Below are positions 16,139 to 25,800 of a stretch of 64,000 nucleotides of DNA, piece after piece. The position numbers and the translations under genes are program-made. How positions within the stretch are numbered: position 1 is the first letter of the stretch; every line of letters begins with the position of its first letter. The DNA is from Bradyrhizobium icense (GTDB lineage Bacteria; Pseudomonadota; Alphaproteobacteria; Rhizobiales; Xanthobacteraceae), in assembly GCF_001693385.1 (NCBI RefSeq), contig NZ_CP016428.1, positions 682,001 to 746,000 of the forward strand. Direction: 5' to 3'. The notes under the pieces are model-generated. The model was not told the origin of the DNA. It was given only the letters and a program-made list of their open reading frames with translations, and did no database searches.

Positions 16139-17872
16139 TTACGCGGCGGGCTCGTCCGAGGGCTCCTCGGCGTGGGTGCCCGGCACCCATGAAGTTGACC
16201 GTTCGTCCCTCCAAAGCCTTCGCAACGACTTTGATCGGATTGTAGCTCTGTCGATCTCCCCCTCGATCCGAAAATGAAGTTCCGTCTCCTTCGTCGCCAC
16301 GCTCCCTAGTGGCACAGACCCGACAAGCGCGATCTTGCCGTGATTGAACATTATCCTGTCGATGTGATCGCGTAGGAACCGTCTTTTCGCGTCGAAGTCA
16401 GCGCACTCCTCGAACCGCACCCGCGCCGTTGCGCAGAAATGGCGAATACTTGCGCCCAGAACGTCTCGCGCAGCCGCTTCGCGTAAAGTGCTGGCAGCGT
16501 CGGCCTTCTCGCGTTTGAGGCGATCCAGTACTTCATCAAGCGCGATATTGACGTTGAGATACTCTGTCGCCGTCCTCTGTTCCGTCGCATACAACTCGAT
16601 GTTCTGACGGCGCTCCTCGTCCAAGCGCTTCGTCTCTCCGGCGATCCGCGCAAGCTCCCGTGCGGCGCTCCCATCATCAGCGCGGTCGGTGCCCTCGATG
16701 CAGCACCCGAGCTTCCCCGCGTCGAACATCACGTCTCGGATTATGTCCACAACCGTGTTTTCCAGGATGTGGGTTGCGATCACTGAATTGCGACAGGGCT
16801 TAACCCGCGCCGGATCATGTGTATTGTCGTTTAAGTGCCGATTACAGCGGTACACAGCTCGATGATAAACCGAGACCTTTCCTGAGGGGTGCTCTCGCGG
16901 TACGTAAAAGCGGCTCGATGAATACATTCGCCCGCACTCGACGCATCGAACAAGGCCGCCCAAAAGATGCGGCACGGCGGGCTGGCGGTAACGCTCGCGG
17001 ACAATCCGCAGCCGCTCTTGCACTTTGTCAAAAAGCTCTTGCGAGACTATGGCCGGAACTTTGACCGCAATCCAATCTTCGCGATCTCGCAAAACGCGCT
17101 TGTTACCCTTTGGTCGCTTGCCGTCTCCCGATACGTCGTTCACGCTGGCTAATCTGTTGAAGTACCGCGTGCCGACGTACGTTGGATTTTGCAGCATGAA
17201 CCTGACGTTCTGTGCGTACCACAGCCCTTTCCCTTTGTAGGTCGGAGCGCCGCTCTTTTCCAGAAAGCGCGTGATGGCGTTGAGCCCGTATCGACCACTT
17301 GCGAACATCTCGAAAATAGATCGGACGACCGCCGCTTGATCTTCATTGATGACGAGCGCGCACGGCTGGGTCGGCGTTTTTCTCACGTACGTGTATCCAT
17401 AGGTTTTTTGGCCGTGGCTGGTTAGCTGCCCTGACCGCAGTCGGTGCAACGCGCCGCGTCGCGTGCGTTCAAGTATCTTCGCCCTCTCGAATTTTGCGAC
17501 AGCCCCGAGCACATCCAGCGTAAACCTATTCTCGGGATTTTCTTCGTAATCTTTCCCACTGATGATTATCCGCTTCTTGTGCTTCAGCAGTTCGCCGACA
17601 ATTATGTTCTGATGGATCGGTTCACGTGCGATGCGATCCACCGCGTGGAAATAGACGACATCGAAGGTGTCCGCTTTGAGGGCGGTGCGGAGTTCGTCTA
17701 GCGCGGGTCGGTCGAGATATTTGCCGCTGTACCCATCGTCGGTGTACTCCTTGACGAGCATGTGACCGGCCGCGACGATCTGCTTCTTGAGTTCAAACAG
17801 TTGGCTCTCGATCGTTCTCTCTTTTTGTTGCGTCTCCGTACTCACGCGCGCATAGAGCGCGGCTCTTTTCAT
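16139..17872 (-). CDS. Large serine recombinase
   Basis: Starting at the ATG at 17872 the product has 577 residues. The resolvase-type catalytic domain (about 1-145) shows YARVST with the nucleophile Ser11, DGYSGKYLDRPALDEL and HAVDRIAREP. A recombinase domain (about 165-290) and a Cys-type zinc ribbon (VRCVECGRMY... YRCNRH... CRNS, about 325-395) follow, then a coiled coil with basic tail. A frame extension to 18079 adds 69 residues without family similarity and is rejected. Such enzymes integrate, excise or invert mobile DNA at short att sites without accessory host factors. It lies 45 bases ahead of the mini-Rhs gene on the same strand. No phage genes are nearby. Confidence 0.93.
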   Translation of the reverse strand: MKRAALYARVSTETQQKERTIESQLFELKKQIVAAGHMLVKEYTDDGYSGKYLDRPALDELRTALKADTFDVVYFHAVDRIAREPIHQNIIVGELLKHKKRIIISGKDYEENPENRFTLDVLGAVAKFERAKILERTRRGALHRLRSGQLTSHGQKTYGYTYVRKTPTQPCALVINEDQAAVVRSIFEMFASGRYGLNAITRFLEKSGAPTYKGKGLWYAQNVRFMLQNPTYVGTRYFNRLASVNDVSGDGKRPKGNKRVLRDREDWIAVKVPAIVSQELFDKVQERLRIVRERYRQPAVPHLLGGLVRCVECGRMYSSSRFYVPREHPSGKVSVYHRAVYRCNRHLNDNTHDPARVKPCRNSVIATHILENTVVDIIRDVMFDAGKLGCCIEGTDRADDGSAARELARIAGETKRLDEERRQNIELYATEQRTATEYLNVNIALDEVLDRLKREKADAASTLREAAARDVLGASIRHFCATARVRFEECADFDAKRRFLRDHIDRIMFNHGKIALVGSVPLGSVATKETELHFRIEGEIDRATIRSKSLRRLWRDERSTSWVPGTHAEEPSDEPAA

Positions 17873-18570
17873 ACTCTTCGACGTTACAATTGACTCGCGG
17901 TTCGCTGCAAGAACTCGGGAATGATCCGCGTTGGACTCGCTACCAGTGTCAAGCGCCATATATCTTGAATCGATTCCAGAAAGTGCCCCGACTGTCGAAT
18001 CGGAAGTGGGGACAACTAAACTTGGTTCAGTGTCGTCGGGCAATTTCAATTGCGTCCTCCGGTTTTGGGGACACACCACCTAGACCACAACCTCTGCGTT
18101 GAATACGGTCACCATGTGCAGGCTAGGAGAGACAGTGAGCGGGGCGGAGCACAGCGCGCACCTAAAGATATTTTCGTGATTGTGGACGGACAGATGCCGG
18201 AACTCGAAAACAAAAAATGGCCGCGCGAAGTCCAAAAACAAGAATTGCTAAAATTCTGCGCCGGTCTCAACTCGTCTGCGGTGCGACAAGTAGAGCGATG
18301 TGCAGCGCGCTCGTTGCGTCACTGTTTTCGGGAGCAGCAACGTTTCGCTCCGTTTGCCCAAGCCAGTAACGATCAACTCTCGCATCGTTGCCGTCCTTCC
18401 CCCTCCCACAGCTCGGGGAAACCTATTAGCGGCCAAAGCGTCGTTACATATTAGTGAAAAACGCGGGGGAAGGGTGTAGGGCCTTCCAGTGTGGGGATTT
18501 GCACCCACCCCTGCCTGGCGGCCGGCTCTGCCGGACGACGGGCAGGGGGTTCCCTGGGTTCGCCAGAACC
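17873..18570. other. Non-coding stretch upstream of the serine recombinase
   Basis: A plus-strand frame around 18180-18260 reads MPELENKKWPREVQKQELL, which looks protein-like, but the frame shows no good start and degenerates further on, so it is at most a remnant. This interval is where the recombinase promoter and possibly its attachment site should lie; no att core could be identified from one window. Confidence 0.35.
18508..18548. repeat. Nested hairpin next to direct repeat B
   Basis: CCCCTGCC (18508-18515) pairs perfectly with GGCAGGGG (18541-18548), enclosing a second stem CCGGC-TCT-GCCGG (18522-18534). There is no U-tract. It lies 22 bases before direct repeat copy B and is absent from the corresponding position beside copy A. 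Confidence 0.6.
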
Positions 18571-18821
18571 AATCCAACTACTAAGAACAACCCGTTCATC
18601 GGGTCCGGCCCACTGGGTCACCGATCGTAGATCGAAGAAAAAAGAAACAACAAGCAAAACCAAACAACGTCGTGGTGGAAATGATGTTGAGCGCGAAGCA
18701 GTCAATCGCTTGAGATGGTTGGCTATTCCGTTCGCCATCCCCTACAGCATTGATATGGACACGGTGTGAAGGGGTGTCTCTAGGGATTGTCTAGGGGTGT
18801 ATACAGGGGTAAGCCGCGGCG
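18571..18821 (+). repeat. Direct repeat copy B (partner at 5869-6110)
   Basis: About 250 bases are homologous to copy A in the same orientation, from AATCCAACTACTAAG through the ACCCG/CGGGT mini-hairpin, an A-rich tract, TGGCTATTCCG, GAAGGGGTGT and repeats of CTAGGG, ending GCCGCGGCG. Divergence is substantial. The repeats bracket roughly 12.5 kb containing the IS66, both Rhs relics, the mini-Rhs and the recombinase. Confidence 0.85.
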
Positions 18822-18849
18822 CGCGGTGGCTAAATGCGCAGCCGAGGCG

Positions 18850-19275
18850 TCAACAGGACGAGGAGCCGCCAGTCGTTCCTGAGGCTGCCTGACGAAGCGA
18901 GGGCAACTCTCTGAGGATCACTGGCTCGGGCTCGTTCCATGCGGGCAGCTCGTCGCAGTGCTTGATTTTTTCAATGATCTCTCGTCCGTCCGGACTGCAC
19001 AGTTCCATGAGGAAGTCGTAACAGTGATCTACGACATCCATCATTAGGGCCTTCATCTCTGCGTCGCTGAGCCGGGAAAGCCTGTTCCACTGGATTTCTC
19101 CGTACGGCGTGACCACCTTCACGTCAGAATAATCGCCTGTTTGCGAACTGGGCACTTTCCCAGCGTGAAAATCTTCCAACATCGTGTTGCGAAAGCAGTC
19201 CCGCGCCATCAGTTTGGCCAGTCTCGCTCGGAGGATCGCATCGGTCTTGAGTTCAGCTAGTTGTTCGGGGGTCAT
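18850..19275 (-). CDS. MTPEQLAELK protein, third gene of the rhs operon
   Basis: The 141-residue soluble product opens MTPEQLAELKTDAILRARL, followed by a helical segment with MARDCFRNTMLEDFHAGK. A central part (SDVKVVTPYGEIQWNRLSRL) leads to an acidic helical stretch (SDAEMKALMMDVVDHCYDFLMELC) and a Gly/Ser/Cys tail. Its N-terminus is shared with the frameshifted gene 13464-13860 and with an internal segment of 13873-14634. It starts 15 bases after the stop of the membrane-protein gene 19291-19833, so it is probably cotranscribed with rhs. It may be an immunity or regulatory component. No known family. Confidence 0.7.
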   Translation of the reverse strand: MTPEQLAELKTDAILRARLAKLMARDCFRNTMLEDFHAGKVPSSQTGDYSDVKVVTPYGEIQWNRLSRLSDAEMKALMMDVVDHCYDFLMELCSPDGREIIEKIKHCDELPAWNEPEPVILRELPSLRQAASGTTGGSSSC

Positions 19276-19290
19276 ACGTGCTTCGATGGC

Positions 19291-19833
19291 TTACTCGATT
19301 AGCTGTGCCTTCAACACAAAGTCGCTATTTGGCAGTAGCGTAAAGGAGTACGTGCCGCCCGTTTGCAGAATTTGATCCGGGTACCAGTAGGACAAATCTT
19401 GGTTGTCGTCGGTGTGTATCCCCATTCGAATGTAGAACGCACCTGGCATTGCAGCTGAATTGACATGGGCTATCTTGTGAATTTCGACCTTTGCAGATGA
19501 AGGATCAAATGCGTATGAAATTACTGATGGTATTATCTCGACCAGAACGACAAAAACGACAATCGCAATAATGAACGGAACTCCTCTGAAGATTGCTTCA
19601 GCGATTTTTCTACTCTGATCCGTCTTGAGAGTTTTTGCGATTGGCAAGTTGGCGACAATTGGGCCCCTCCTCAATCCCAAATACAAGCAGAGGACAAACA
19701 CTGCTGCTATAAGAACAAGATACGCAACAACTCGAATGGCTCCTCCCGGTTGTGTGCGAACTAGAATTGGCGGGACGATCAATAGACCGATTGCCGCGAC
19801 CCACCAAAGATAATTTCTAACTGTTTCATTCAT
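19291..19833 (-). CDS. Membrane protein directly after rhs; candidate immunity protein
   Basis: The 180-residue product has three hydrophobic helices (about residues 8-25, 34-54, 84-105). An extracytoplasmic-looking beta-rich domain of about 70 residues follows (KVEIHKIAHVNSAAMPGAF, YIRMGIHTDDNQDLSYWYP, TYSFTLLPNSDFVLKAQLIE). Its ATG lies two bases beyond the stop of the giant rhs gene, so translation is likely coupled. Immunity genes of Rhs toxins typically occupy this position. No sequence family was recognised, and the role is inferred from position alone. Confidence 0.65.
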   Translation of the reverse strand: MNETVRNYLWWVAAIGLLIVPPILVRTQPGGAIRVVAYLVLIAAVFVLCLYLGLRRGPIVANLPIAKTLKTDQSRKIAEAIFRGVPFIIAIVVFVVLVEIIPSVISYAFDPSSAKVEIHKIAHVNSAAMPGAFYIRMGIHTDDNQDLSYWYPDQILQTGGTYSFTLLPNSDFVLKAQLIE

Positions 19834-19835
19834 AC

Positions 19836-22800
19836 CTACTTTTTATTCGACGAGGCTGATAAAGACCGCGCAAACGACTGCAAAGCAGAGACAAGATTTG
19901 AAAGACCCGTGATTAGCGATTGTGTATTAGCAGGAACAGACATGTATGCCTGAGCGGCATTCTGCGGAGCATTTTGGACTTGATTGCCAACAAAGACTTT
20001 CCCTGCGGTAGACATACTTATGGAATTGATAGACCCATTGTCGTATCGCGTGAAAACATTCTTTCCAATTGCTTCAAAGTTATTCCGACCCGCAGTAATT
20101 CCAGGAACCCTGAGACCAGGTATTAGACCGAACGGCGCTTGAGATAGTCCGGAACCAACAACCTCACCGAACGAAAAGTTATTTCTTGACCCGTTTGTAA
20201 TACTTCCAGTCTGCGATACCGCCGACTGAACACCACCGCCTACTAATCCGCCCACTGGTCCATACCAGTAACCGCCAGACGCTATTACAGCGCCATTCGC
20301 AGCGCCGCCTAACCCGGCAGCAATATATTCAGTAACGCTGCTTGAGCGTCCCGTCGATACGTCGTTATAAAGTTGCGATGCTACGCCGACGAAATCACCG
20401 ATAATTGCGCCAGCAACAATGTTGATGAACTTGCCTTCAGGATCTTTATTCCTGATCGGATTGCCTCTCGCATAGCTCGTTGAGTTCGCGAGCTGCGGAT
20501 CGGAAAGGAATGTTTGTTGGTCTAGGCCAGTCAGCTGCTTCAGCTTGTTCGCGTCACCGATGGCCAGAAAGACGGGGTCGTGTGAAATGAATTGCCCTAT
20601 GTTCGCGTCATAGTAGCGAGCATTGAAATAATTCAAATTTGTGTTCTGATCATAAAATTGACCGATGTATTTGCGGGCGCTCGCACCGATCCCTGTGCTT
20701 ACTCGCGTCGAACCGTAAGGGAAATAATCCAACGTTTCGATCACGGCTCCGTCTTCGTCTGTCACCACATTCGTGGAACCGAGGTGGTCAGGGTGGATGT
20801 AGCGGGTAGCGGGGGTTCCGGTCGCTACGCCGCCCGCAAGTTGCTGATCGGTTGTCGAGACAAGTGTATCGCCAGAGAACACGTACTCGGTCGTCGTGGC
20901 GTATGCTGCGCCGCTGCCAGTAGATGAAGCGACCGAATAAAACTTGCTCGGATAAATCCAAACTGTCGAGGTGCCTGTCTGGAGAACACGTTCACCGAAG
21001 GCCGAATACGCGTACGTTGTGGTTCCTTGGCCGGCCACACCGAGAGCCGTCAGCCGATTTGCGTAATCGTAAATATATGATGTGGTTATTCCGTCGCTCG
21101 TTTTCTGCGTCAAATTGCCGTTATTGTCGTATGCGAAAGTTGAACTGCTGACCCCGTTTGCTATCTGCGTCACAGCGTGTGGGTTGGAATCGCCAGCATA
21201 GGTGAACACATTGCTGGTCGTCGTCCCGGTGCCCGCAGCTGCCGGCGTCACGGCAACGAGTTGCATATCCAGATTCTGATTCAAAGAGCCGGTGTAGCTC
21301 TCCGTCATTCCCTGGAGCGTGTTGGTCGTGGACGAGCCGACGACATAGCTTCCATAGACTATGTACGAAGGTCCGGAGGAGTTGTTGATAAATTCCGTCT
21401 GCCCCGCTCCATGCGACGATGGCCCGCCGCCGCCAGTGCTCATGTTGGACCAGCTGAGAAGGAGGGTGTTGGAGCTTGTCGCGGTGACTGATGCGGAAAT
21501 CGTGTGATTGGTGGAGAGTATACCCCGACAGGTAGCTGCGTCGATGATGGGATATGCCTGAGCTGCTGAATCTACGGTAAATACTGCGTATGCAGCAGAG
21601 CCAGCTACACTCCAGTTGATGGAGAATGTCCCCGACGTAGGAGCTGCGAGCCAGGCGAAGTACTCTCCTGCCGAGTGTGTGCCGTCGCAATTCGAACCGT
21701 TGAAATTACTTGCAATCTGGTTTGCGGGTATGGACACGCCGTTTTGTGACATCGAAGGTTTGTCTCCGCCTTTGGAGACGAAGACGAGTAGGACTTTATT
21801 GGAACCGGAGGGGACGGTGTATGAGAAGGAATCGGATGTCGCGCCCGTCACTTGATGAAGCGTGATCGGGAGGGTGTCGAGAATAGAGGGAGCACTGCCA
21901 GGAGCGGAAGACAATGCCGTACTGAGAGAGAGCATGTTGCCAAGCGCATCGTATGAGTAATATTGCGAATACGGAGACGAGGTCGCAGAGAGCATGACTG
22001 CGGAAACAAGACGATTCAGGGCGTCATATGAATAGGTGCTCGTCGCGGCAGCTATCGAACTTGTCGCTGTGTTGGCGATTTGAGTAATGTTGCCGGCGGC
22101 ATCGTATATGTATGCAAACTGTTGGAGATCTGTGCCGTTACTCTTCGTTTGCAGACCAGTGAGGCGATAGATCGCGCTCGGGTCATAGGAATATGTCGTC
22201 GACGCATTATTGCCGAAGAATACATTCTGGACTTGCCCATGCGGAGCGTAGTCGTAATTACTGATGATGTCGCTAAATGATCCACCTGATGGCTTGCGTT
22301 CAATGCGATTCGTGAGACCGGCCGTGTTGTACGCGTATTGAGTCCGGCTACCATTGGGATATGTCGCCGTCGTCATATTTCCCTGCCGATCGTAGGCATA
22401 TGACATCGCATAGCTGACATTCTGGATCGTCGTCGTAGCGACAGAGATGCGGCCAAGAATGTCGTATGAATTTGTCGTGCGGGCAGAGGTCGAAGAAGCG
22501 ACGCACAGATAGCCGATTCCGTTGGTACAGCTATCGTATGTGAGCGTGACTTCGGTACCGGTGCCGCCAGTGTAGTCTTCCGTGAGCATGCGATTGAGTG
22601 CATCGTACGTACGGTTGACCACCTGACTCTTCGGGTCGATCTGCGATATAAGATTTCCTTGATGATCGTATGAGTACGACCAGATACCAAAAGTGCTGTC
22701 GCTCGTTGCGTGCAAATCCTGCGCGCTTACGCGCCTGCCGAGACCGTCGTAGACGAAACCACGCACGTTACCCGAAGCGTCGGTAGTCGTCGCGAGATTG

Positions 22801-25800
22801 TTGAGCGAGTCATACGCATACGTTGTTGAAGCGGCGCTTGAGTTGTACTCGACGACGGTTACGAGATTACCGAAGGCGTCGACGATCAGGTCTTTGAGAT
22901 GACTATTGGGATCGACAGTTGATGTCTTCCACTGGTAGTACGTATTCGTCGTGTCGCCGACCGCATTTGATATTCGCGTGACACGCTGAAGCGGATCATA
23001 CGTATAGTTCGTATAAAGAGCAGAGTTTGTCGACGGGCTCGTCGAGGCGCTTCCTGAGGAGAAATATGGAAGCGATGTGGATGCCAATCGTCCCATCACG
23101 TCGTACACGCGGTCAGTGACCGAATAGATGCCAGCAGTCGGGGAAGATTTACGAGTCTGGATGAGACGGCCGAGACCGTCGTAATATTCATGAGCCTCCG
23201 TGGTCGTAGCAGAATTCAAATAGTCAGTGCGATGTACCGCGAGGCCATTCGTGTAGGTAAATGCGCTGGTTGTCGCATACGAAGTCGGGCTCGACGTATC
23301 GGATTGTGCGACTTCCGTGACACGGCCAAGACCGTCGTAAAGACTCTGTGAAAGGCGGTTGTTGGGATCGATCGATCGCTTCACTTTTCCGTTGGAATAA
23401 TTGAAATACGCGTGCGTTTTCTGCAGCAACGCATTGGTCGTCGTTGCGGTGAAAAGATTGTACGCGTCGTACACGTACGAAGTGGCATTGCCATTGCGGT
23501 CGGTCGAAGTGGCAACAAGGCCGTACGAATTGTACGTCTTCGTCGAGCTCGCGTACGTGGTACCACTGATCCAATCTTCTTGTTTCGTCAGATTGCCGAG
23601 ACTTACCTCTCCGAACGCAAGCGAGTCGTAATAGAACCTCTGATCGGAACTCGTGGCCGAATTGTTGTTAAGGACTGTCTTCTGTATCGGCAAACTCATA
23701 TTGACCGAACTGCTCGCGACGTATGAGATATTGGTCGTTCGCGTATCGCCTGTGATATCGGTAAATGCCGTATCAGTGCCGCTCGTTACCTCGCCATACT
23801 CAATCGTTTTAAGCAGATCGTTGGTGGTCGAGGAGTACTGATAGTCGGTCGCTTTATCTCTGTGAGACCCGTCACTCCCGAAATCCTGTACCACTTGCCG
23901 CCCAAGACCTACGAATGTGCTGTCCCCGTGCGCTACCGTGTCCCAGCGATACAACGTGCGCTGCTTGAGATTGCCTGAGAGATCGGATACCTCTTTGCGA
24001 AATGGGCGCCCCATTTTCGCTATAGCATCCTGTACAAAATGCGTTGTGGTGATTGAGTCAGGATTTGTAACTGTCACCGGTGAAAAACCGGCGAACCGTC
24101 GATCGCGAGTGCTTGTCGAATACCATACGCCGCCTGTATACGCGTACGAGGTCGTGGCGTAGTTGCCCCTGCCGTCATCGGTACCGATCTTGCTTGCCAC
24201 GAGCACGCTTACCGCCGCGCCCGGATTGTCGGTAACTGATGCGGATGGTTTATACACCACCGATGTCACGCCGCCCCTAGGATTTCTTACCGTCGATAGT
24301 ATATCCTGCTGCAACTGTCCGTTGCCGTTGAAATTCGCGTATTCATTGAACACCATTGCGCCCGCACTGCAGCTCGCAATGTATGCAGGCAGCGTATACG
24401 CGGTGCTCGTCGCCCACCCGCTTCCCGTATTGAGATAGACGGCTTTTACGTCGGCGGCTTCGCCCGAGCAGCCCGTCGTGTTTTTGTACGCGCGCACCAG
24501 ATCCGGCAATCCATCGCCATTCAAATCCATGAAGCGGATACCGCGATCGTAGTAGGTCGTGGGAGACGTAGTGCCGAGATACAAAGTCGACGTTGCGAAG
24601 GTCCAGCGGGGATCAGGAGTTGTTGTCCAACCGGTTCCGTTATTGAGAAGCACGTACATGTTGGTGCTGCTCGAGTAGACCCAGTCGTCGAGCCCGTCGC
24701 CGTTGATGTCGACGAGCTGCGATGCCGTCTCGGTAGGTACTGTCGTCGGGAAACTTTTTGCCGCAGCAAATACGGTCGTCGTGGCGTCAAACGCGCTTCC
24801 ATTGCCGAGGTAAGTCGTGGTCGCAAACGTACCGGGGAGAGAGGTTACGTAATCCGGCAGTCCGTCGCCGTTGACATCACCGAAGAGACCGCCCGTGAGA
24901 ATGAGTCCTGCGCTCGTCCGTTTTGCGAACGTAGGAATTGAGCCGGTGTAATTCGTTGATGTGGCTGTCCAGCTATAGGAATTGGTCGACGTCGCGTACT
25001 GGTTGGTATAGATTGCGAAATCAGAATTGCCAGCCTGGTCGTCGACCCACCCGCGAATCGCGTCCGCTTTTCCGTCGCCATTGATATCGATATAGCGGAC
25101 GCCGCGCTCAAGAGGAGAGTATACGGTTACTATGTCTGCCCAATATTCAGGAGGAGGTAGGCTCGCGCTCGGAACGCTTATGGCATTGATACCGCCGCCA
25201 AGAAAGAGGTTGCCGTTACCTGCTCCTCCCGAAAAGACATTTATGTCATTGATTGCATCGCCGTTCGTGTCGGCAACCGCATACGCAGAGCTTTCGATCG
25301 TTCTAACGCCCGGTGCGTAGTATTGCGTCGTCGAACTCACGTAGCCGAACGTCGTTGCCGGTAATGTCGTGAGATTATTATTTTCATCGTAGCCTTTTTG
25401 CTGAACCGCGCTCAGAAGCGAGCGATATCCGTTGTGTCCGGTGCTGTACGTCAGATCGTACTGACGGACCGTCGCACCGTTCACGGCTGCAGTAATCTGA
25501 GAAATGACTTTTGTCGTGGTCGCTGCAAATCCGGAAGCATAGCTGACGCGCATGTCCGCGCGCGTACTTGTCGCGAACGTGACTGTAGATGTACCGTCGG
25601 TCGAACCGTTGCCGGTATACGTAATTTTGAACGGATAGAGGACGTTGTTGTCTCTGTTGTATGTGTACGTAATGTAATTGCCGTTGGTGTCGCGGACTTC
25701 CTGAAGCATCCAGCGGTACGTCGGCGTGGATGTGCCGGTGCTCGTGTCGTACATGCGGCCAGAATCGCTGGAGCCGTACGTATATTTTGTTCCCTTCTTG

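Noticed and set aside
17873..18079. N-terminal extension of the serine recombinase
   Set aside because: The family starts directly before YARVST; the extension has no conserved sequence.
18480..18600. A tRNA-like or tmRNA-like fold near the nested hairpin
   Set aside because: No acceptor-stem pairing, anticodon arm or T-loop (GGTTCGAATCC-like) could be built; only nested hairpins remain.
22000..24200. Regular short repeats in the rhs gene resembling a CRISPR array
   Set aside because: They are YD-repeat codons (YDxxGR/NG) inside one continuous protein frame, with no constant spacer length and no cas genes.
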